64,000 nt of DNA from Aurelia coerulea (taxonomy: Eukaryota; Cnidaria; Scyphozoa; Semaeostomeae; Ulmaridae), in the NCBI GenBank assembly GCA_039566865.1, contig CM076961.1, positions 6,781,501 through 6,845,500 of the forward strand, written 5' to 3'. This document shows, one piece after another, positions 58,156 to 64,000 of the stretch. The notes beneath the pieces were generated by a model. The model saw only the letters and a list, made by a program, of their open reading frames with translations, made no database searches and was not told the DNA's origin. A program made the translations under genes and the position numbers. The first letter of the stretch is position 1; each line of letters starts with the position of its first letter.

Positions 58156-58870
58156 TAGATTTCCTCATTCCGAAGTTATCAGACCCTACTAAGATAGGGT
58201 TAAGCAAAATCAAATGTAATAGTGAGAAAGTTCTTGCTGATCTAATTCCAAAACTGAACTTGTTTTTCACAATTCATCAACTTTATGATGAGTTGTGATA
58301 GATCAAATTTGAATTCCCCTTCCTCGAAATGAAAAATGTAAGAGGTAAGGTTTATAAAATCATGCCTGAACCTTTTTTCTCCGAGCTTATTTCAGCTCAT
58401 ATTGGATATGCTGTACAAACAATATTATGTATCAAAAAGTGTAAGTTAGAGGTTGGCAGCCTTTCTGTGTATAGGTAAGCACAGTTTCTTACTTGACTAT
58501 TCCCAACTATTCCCAAATTTCCTGTAAGCATCATTATGATTCATGAATACGTCAATTCTAGTTTCAGCATTGATAATCGGAAGCTTCATCTAAAAGTGAC
58601 AAGCAACGACAGGGAGTGAAAAACTAGCCGAAGCAGTTGCTTGTCATTATAGTAAAAGTGTATTTTTATTATTTAAGTAGGATAATTTTTATAAGTAATG
58701 TATACCACTGATCGTTTGGATGAAAAATGTCATTTCAAAATTATGACTTATTTTTACAAATTGTCACTCCTAAAGTTGTACAAGAATATCTGCAGAAATC
58801 CTTGTTAACTTTCATTATCTTCTCTTTCTGGCATCGAAAAAGAATGGAATGGAAACGGTCACTCAACGGA
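58156..58870. other. no recognised feature
   Basis: AT-rich flank. Confidence 0.35.
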
Positions 58871-58879
58871 CCATGCACC

Positions 58880-59245
58880 AGTCAGTTTAACTGAGAGTAT
58901 AGAGTTTTCTTTACACAATAATAGATTTTGTTGTGGAATAATTTTTGATCTCGAAAAACTTTCGATTCTGTTAACCATGATATTCTTTTCTTCAGTAAGC
59001 TGGAGCATATGGAATCAGAGCTGCTCTGAATTGGTTTGTTACTCATAATTAAGTGATCGCAAGCAACTTGTTTCAGTGAACAGTAATTCATCTTCAACAT
59101 GTGTGGTGTGGTGTTCCTCAGGGCTCAATTCTCGGTGTTCCTCAGGGATAACGTCTGGTGTTCCTCAGGGATCAATTCTCGGTTCTTTATTATTCCTTCT
59201 TTATATAAATGACTTACTAAACTCTTCTAAGCAATCGCCTTTCTC
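58880..59245 (+). mobile_element. decayed LINE, RT part
   Basis: Frames with IIFDLEKLSI and SGVPQGSILGSLLFLLYIND are RT blocks 4-5 of a CR1/Jockey-type LINE. GVPQGSILG is duplicated in decayed form just upstream (short tandem of GTTCCTCAGGG). The rest of the RT continues after an insertion of tandem repeats, from about 60740. Confidence 0.7.
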
Positions 59246-59780
59246 TGCCCCCAAATGCTATTTTTAGACTGGGGTACTTGGGCCCAGTCCCTCTAAGGGG
59301 TAGTTATCATAACTCTACTGCAAGTGACGATACAGTCATGAAATGTGGTATAGGTATGTAGTTTGATGCACTGAATAAGATCAAAAGGAGACCCCTTCGA
59401 AAATTTACCCCCAAATGATATTTTTAGAGTGGGGTACTTGGACCCAGTCCCTCTAAGGGGCAGTTATCATAACTCTACTGCAAGGACGATACAGTCATGA
59501 AATTTGGTACAGATACGTAGTTTGATGCGCTGAACAAGACGAAAAAGAGACCCCTTCGAAAATTTGCCCCCAAATGCTATTTTTAGACTGGGGTATTTGT
59601 GGCCAGTTCCTCTAAGGGGTAGTTATCACAACTCTACTGCAAGTGAAGATACAGTCATGAAATTTGGTACAGGTATGTAGATTGATGCACAGAATGAGAT
59701 GAAAAGGAGACCCTTTCGAAAGTGTGTGCCAAAATGCTATTTTTAGACCAGGGTACTGAAACCCAGTCCCTACCATCGAT
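59246..59780 (+). repeat. tandem repeat, about four units of roughly 160 bases
   Basis: Units begin CCCCCAAATGCTATTTTTAG near 59246, 59406, 59564 and 59726. They interrupt the LINE between the PQG block and the YADD block. Confidence 0.85.
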
Positions 59781-60735
59781 ACTACTCTATGTAACTACAA
59801 AGTTTCTCAGGTTCCTGCATACTAATAATATCAGTAAGGATTACGGTCTTAAGGATATAAGGTTCACATTAAGGATATTAGGTTCATGACATTAAGGATA
59901 TAAGGTTCACGAGTCTAGGTTCAAACCTGTATGAAATATACCGTTACCAAGTAATCGCTGCATTGTCCACTGCACTGGCAGAGTTGTGTGCAATCTAGCT
60001 GATGCTGACGACATTTGCACCTCCCACTGCAATCTTAAAAATGCAGCATTACTCTCAAATATTGACACGTGAATATTGTTTTTCTTTTTTTTTCTTGAAA
60101 ATTGTTGATTTTAATGACACCTCTGGAGGGACCATTTTGGAAACAAGGCCGCGTTAACCTTTTAATGCTATCCCTGCCATTTTAACTGGTGGTGTTTTTC
60201 GACTCAATGTTTAACTTCTATATTTATATCGTATTTATTGTACACCTGCAATTAGACTTATTTCTTTTTTTAATTTATATTACATCCAGCTTTTAAGTTC
60301 TTGCCGAAATTTTACATATACATACAACATTTACATATGCAAAGAAATGCAAATGTTGTGGCATTGTTTGATTTGACAGTTCTTGAATGTATACATTTAT
60401 AAGCACATAAAAGCCACTTGCATTGGCTACATTTTTGTTTTGTACATTTTAATTTTCTACTTTTCTCAGTGTGCTGAAAAATCTGTCTGTTTTTGCGTCT
60501 GTTTTTCTCCTAGCACCTTTTTTTAGTATATACTACAGAACCAAGTTTTTGTTTTGCATATATATCAACTAAGTAAAAATCCTTTTGATATTTTTGCAGA
60601 ATAATATTTTTAAACTTATTACATAAAGAAAAAAGAAGTTTTGTTGGCGTCTGGATGTGATCTCCATACTGTCCATGAAATCCCGATTCATCTGCCAGCA
60701 AATCTTGACACTGTGTCATTAAAGGCAAACCAGAA
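59781..60735. other. insert region with LINE tail fragment
   Basis: Contains the approximately 75-base LINE tail at 60121-60195 (CTATCCCTGCCATTTTAAC) and short ATTAAGGATAT repeats near 59850-59910. No gene. Confidence 0.5.
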
Positions 60736-60739
60736 ACGT

Positions 60740-61500
60740 AATTCTCTTCTAATTTGCTGATGACACCAATATTTATTTTGAATCTGATTATCTTAATAGA
60801 TTGACCAAAACATTTAACAAGGAACTAGATAAAATCAAATCCTGGTTGGGTTTTAACAAACTTGCACTAACTATTGACAAAACAAATCTTTTATTCTTCC
60901 ATTCGCCTAAAAAGATGTTGCCAGAACTGACTAACCTCAATTTGGCAAAATAATTATCAAAATGACTGAACAGTTCTTGGGTGTTCTTTTTGATGTGCAT
61001 AGCACATTAGTGAATTTTGTAACAAACGTTCCAGAACAACTGGACGACTTTTCTTCAAACTGAGACATTATATTCCATTGCCAACTATTTTGTGTCTGTA
61101 CAATTCATTTTTTCGTCTTTTCTCAATTATGGTATTACCGTTTGGGGTCTTATCTTTGACGCTTACCTTGATCAATTATTTCTTCTACAAAAGAACATTC
61201 TCAGATGTATAAACTTCCAACCATCTACTGATCCATCTGTGCCATTTTTTCATTTGTTAAATATATTAAAACGTGAACACATGATCAACTCTCACCAATC
61301 TACTGTCATAACTATTTCAGTCCAAACTCTTCTTCTCATAGGTGTGGAACTCGTTAGGCCACCAGAGTTGATCTATTCATTTCTCTGAAAATGATCACCC
61401 TCTATGGACTGAAAACAGTACAATATTTTGCCTCTAAATTGTAGAATACTCTTCCACTTTTCATACAGGTTGCTGGTTCTCAACTTTCCGCTCTAAATAA
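60740..61500 (+). mobile_element. decayed LINE, RT C-terminal part
   Basis: Starts at a degraded active-site region (TNIYFESDYLN), then LTKTFNKELDKIKSWLGFNK and LALTIDKTNLLFF, followed by the LINE C-terminal region with FLNYGITVWG and LLQKNILRCINF (61092-61250). Several stops and shifts. It continues the fragment at 58880-59245. Confidence 0.7.
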
Positions 61501-62050
61501 CCCATTACAATGACTCATATTGCTAATTTGTAAAATTGCTAATTTTCACCTGGTTCGTGTGTTTTATTTATAAAGCTTTAAGTTTCTTTGCTTCATGGGG
61601 GGGCCGGGGGTGCATATAATATAATTTTGTATCTGGCATGCGTGTCCATGGTTTCTCTGAAAAAGGGGTGAATTTTCAACAAATATCTAGGACCAAGATT
61701 GAGAAATAGGGGTCTTTTTATAGAGCTTGTGAGAGAAAACTAAAAAAGGTTATGTATTTCCCTGTCTAAATTTTCAAGATTATTCATAATGTTTTTATTA
61801 AAATACGTGCCATAGTCATTTTGTCTAAAGAAAATTGTATGCAAATAAAATATATATTTAATGATGCATATATCATCATTCTTAAATAATTGTGGCATTA
61901 TCGTATTGGCGATATTTGGTGATATCAATCGTTATCCTTTAATTCATGAAGCATAATGGAGTGACATAGATTGGAATACTTGTTTGTGAGGATCACATGG
62001 AAAGAATTGAACAAACAAAACATCTAGCTTCTTGATCTTGTTCTTCTCGT
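61501..62050. other. no recognised feature
   Basis: AT-rich, with a G-run near 61600. Confidence 0.35.
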
Positions 62051-62052
62051 TT

Positions 62053-62231
62053 GCTTGTTGGATGATCTTCTTCAATGCGTTCTGATTCTGTATTTTTTTT
62101 TTTTTTTATTTGCTTGTTGGATGATCTTCTTCAATGCGTTCTGATTCTGTATTTTTTTTTTTTTATTTGCTTGTTGGATGATCTTCTTCAATGCGTTCTG
62201 ATTCTGTATTTTTTTTTTTTTTTTTTTTTTA
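62053..62231 (+). repeat. tandem repeat, three units of about 57 bases with poly-T
   Basis: Units GCTTGTTGGATGATCTTCTT ... GATTCTGTA followed by a T-run of varying length (about 11-22). Confidence 0.9.
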
Positions 62232-63290
62232 TATCAAAGTTAAAACTCAACAATATACAAATACAATATTCTGTGCCGTCCATAGCAGAAATAGACATGA
62301 CGTCATCTGGTTCTGGCTATGAACGGCACTTGACAATTCCTTTAACAGCAATCTTAATAAGCACTTTGTGTACCATGGCACCATTCCATTTTGGCAGACG
62401 CTAGCATACGCCAGCTTAGTAGGTGAATTATTGTAAAACAAAAAAGGAAAAACAAACAAACAAACAAACAAAACAGAAATAAAGACAAAAACTAAAAAAC
62501 TATTCACTGGTGCAAAACTTGTGTAAAGATGGTTGGATGTGAGTCACCAATGACTGGTGCCATGGTTCACAAAGGGATTCTGTATTGGAAATCGAATCCC
62601 TCTGTTGTGTTTTATGCTGTCACAATGTTTGGCAACCTTGTCTGTAAGTTTCATAAATCCACGACTCTTAAATTCCACAACATCATAGCCAGAGCAAATT
62701 GTCCAAAAACAACGTTTGACCATGCCTTGGCCATGGATGGCCTAAACTTTGCCTTTGCAACAACAGCAACAAGAAAAAAAGTGGCGGGAAAATATTCAGA
62801 ATGAGGCTGATTTCTCTGCTGCTTGTAAGAATGGAAAATGGTGGTGCTTGGCTGCTTGCTTGTCAAGCATCATACAATTACAAAACAAACATACTAGTAG
62901 GAGACATCTTCTTACCTCTAACAGCAAAGATTGTTAGTTGTTAATGACAGAAACTAACACAAGTTTAGAATGGTAGCACCTACTTACGGATACACAACAT
63001 TGGCATGCAAACGAGAAGTGTCCCACAATAACTAATTGTGGTAAAAAGGGTGAGCTTATTGATGCAAATTTATGTAATCTCCTGCCCCATGCTTGGCAAT
63101 AACAGTCTTGTCACAAGCTGCCTCCTGAGAGAGCCTTGTCTACTGTAAACAGTTTTAGTTTATCACACATTGACATTGTGGAACACATATAATAGACAAA
63201 GCCTATAACTATTTTCCCCATGAAATTACCCCTTCCTCCATCCCATTGACCTGGTTGAAGCCTAAGCTAGACGAGCTGAGCTCAGAGACA
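62232..63290. other. no recognised gene
   Basis: Contains (AAAC)n near 62450. A 91-codon plus frame at 62529-62804 has no recognised family. Confidence 0.35.
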
Positions 63291-63379
63291 GGCTGGAAGC
63301 TCCATATGAGGTTATGAGAGATGCACGTGAACTGGGTGCCTATCCTTGTTTCATTGTGTTTCATTCTGATCATAGTCGG

Positions 63380-63440
63380 GGGGGTCTCTCTCGATTAGTT
63401 TACCTATTTAAAGAGCTCCTCCTCAATAAGTCTATCCTAT
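63380..63440. repeat. fragment related to the left end of the DIRS-like element
   Basis: TTAGTTTACCTATT and GAGCTCCTCCT are the reverse complement of the sequence at about 14394-14420, at the edge of the DIRS-like unit. A short shared repeat end. Confidence 0.4.
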
Positions 63441-63779
63441 ATACCGGTTATCCCAAAAAATGTATACGGATTCGGTTGACTCTAGCGCTGTGAATTTAGC
63501 TTTAATCAAGGCTATTAATCAATTAGCTTTAACCAGTGGCTAATCACTCTCAAAACATTCCTCGATAGTTAACTTGAACATAGATACCTCGTTTGTTGGT
63601 ATTGGTGCTTTGAAAATAGACATATCAATCTTGAAAGCTCAAATTTGCCTCTTCCTGCAAACCAGAGCTTTAGCCTATTGGCTCAAGCAGTTTCTTAAGA
63701 AAAGAAATCTAACTACAATATCTATAAAATTAAAATGATTACATGCAAAAACTACAGATCTAATTTAATAATCTAATTT

Positions 63780-64000
63780 AAAAACACCCCATGGTTAAAG
63801 ATGGCAGGGATAGCATTAAAAGGCCAATGCGACCTTGTTTCCATAATGGTCCCTCAAGGAGTGCTATTCAAGGGAAAAGGAAGAAATTATTTCGAATAAG
63901 CATTGTTATTGGCTTTTTAGATTTCTAATAATATATGTAGGGACTATCATAAAACTTTGGAGATTTTTAAAGAATTGGTCTTTGATCTTATGTTTGAAAC
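63780..64000 (-). repeat. LINE 3' end and ORF C-terminus (runs off the window)
   Basis: Minus-strand FKHKIKDQFFKNLQ at 63930-64000 matches the copy at 41627-41830. The shared tail with GGCAGGGATAGCATTAAAAG lies at 63805-63825. Confidence 0.65.

Noticed and set aside
62075..62404. Phe-rich ORF near 62.1 kb
   Set aside because: Result of poly-T runs in a three-unit tandem repeat.

Overview
The window is eukaryotic, AT-rich, and dominated by introns and repeats. It fits an invertebrate metazoan, most likely an anthozoan cnidarian (stony coral or sea anemone). This inference rests on the mix of elements seen together: DIRS-type tyrosine-recombinase retroelements, a Penelope-like element with a GIY-YIG nuclease, Ty3/gypsy and CR1/L2-type LINE relics, many TTAA- and TA-flanked MITEs and long foldback elements. 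The species cannot be named from sequence alone.

One host gene can be assembled with confidence. It is a SUV39H-type histone H3K9 methyltransferase on the + strand with four coding exons (8505-9005, 46156-46314, 50772-51020, 55180-55428). All three introns are in phase 0 and have GT-AG ends. The exons join to 385 codons carrying a chromodomain-like N-terminal region, a nine-cysteine pre-SET, a SET domain and a cysteine post-SET. Coding sequence is about 2.5% of the 46.9 kb locus. Intron 1 is about 37 kb, and introns 2 and 3 are each a little over 4 kb.

Most of the rest of the annotation is nested mobile DNA in those introns. Intron 1 holds, in order: foldbacks and TTAA MITEs (9-14.4 kb); a decayed DIRS-like element and its deleted derivative (12.8-16.6 kb); a 1.37 kb TIR element with a perfect target duplication (19.8-21.2 kb); a 7.7 kb element with about 500 bp TIRs carrying a broken gene with PIN/XPG-nuclease-like motifs, into which a nearly complete DIRS retroelement has inserted (21.55-29.3 kb); a Ty3/gypsy pol relic split by a 3.4 kb MULE-like element with 1 kb TIRs and a perfect 9 bp target duplication (31.5-36.8 kb); and a 3.5 kb palindromic repeat (37.8-41.3 kb). 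Intron 2 has only old LINE fragments. Intron 3 contains a mariner-like MITE that was itself hit by a 5'-truncated Penelope-like element.

Upstream (1-8.3 kb) are MITE ends, a decayed LINE and a foldback. Downstream (55.4-64 kb) are a 3'-UTR inverted repeat, another MITE, decayed LINEs and tandem repeats. No tRNA, rRNA, CRISPR array or prokaryotic operon was seen. The best candidates for something undescribed are the XPG-like long-TIR element, the MULE-like element whose two arms both carry a spliceable coding fragment, and the chromodomain-like region of the methyltransferase, which has lost a key tryptophan.
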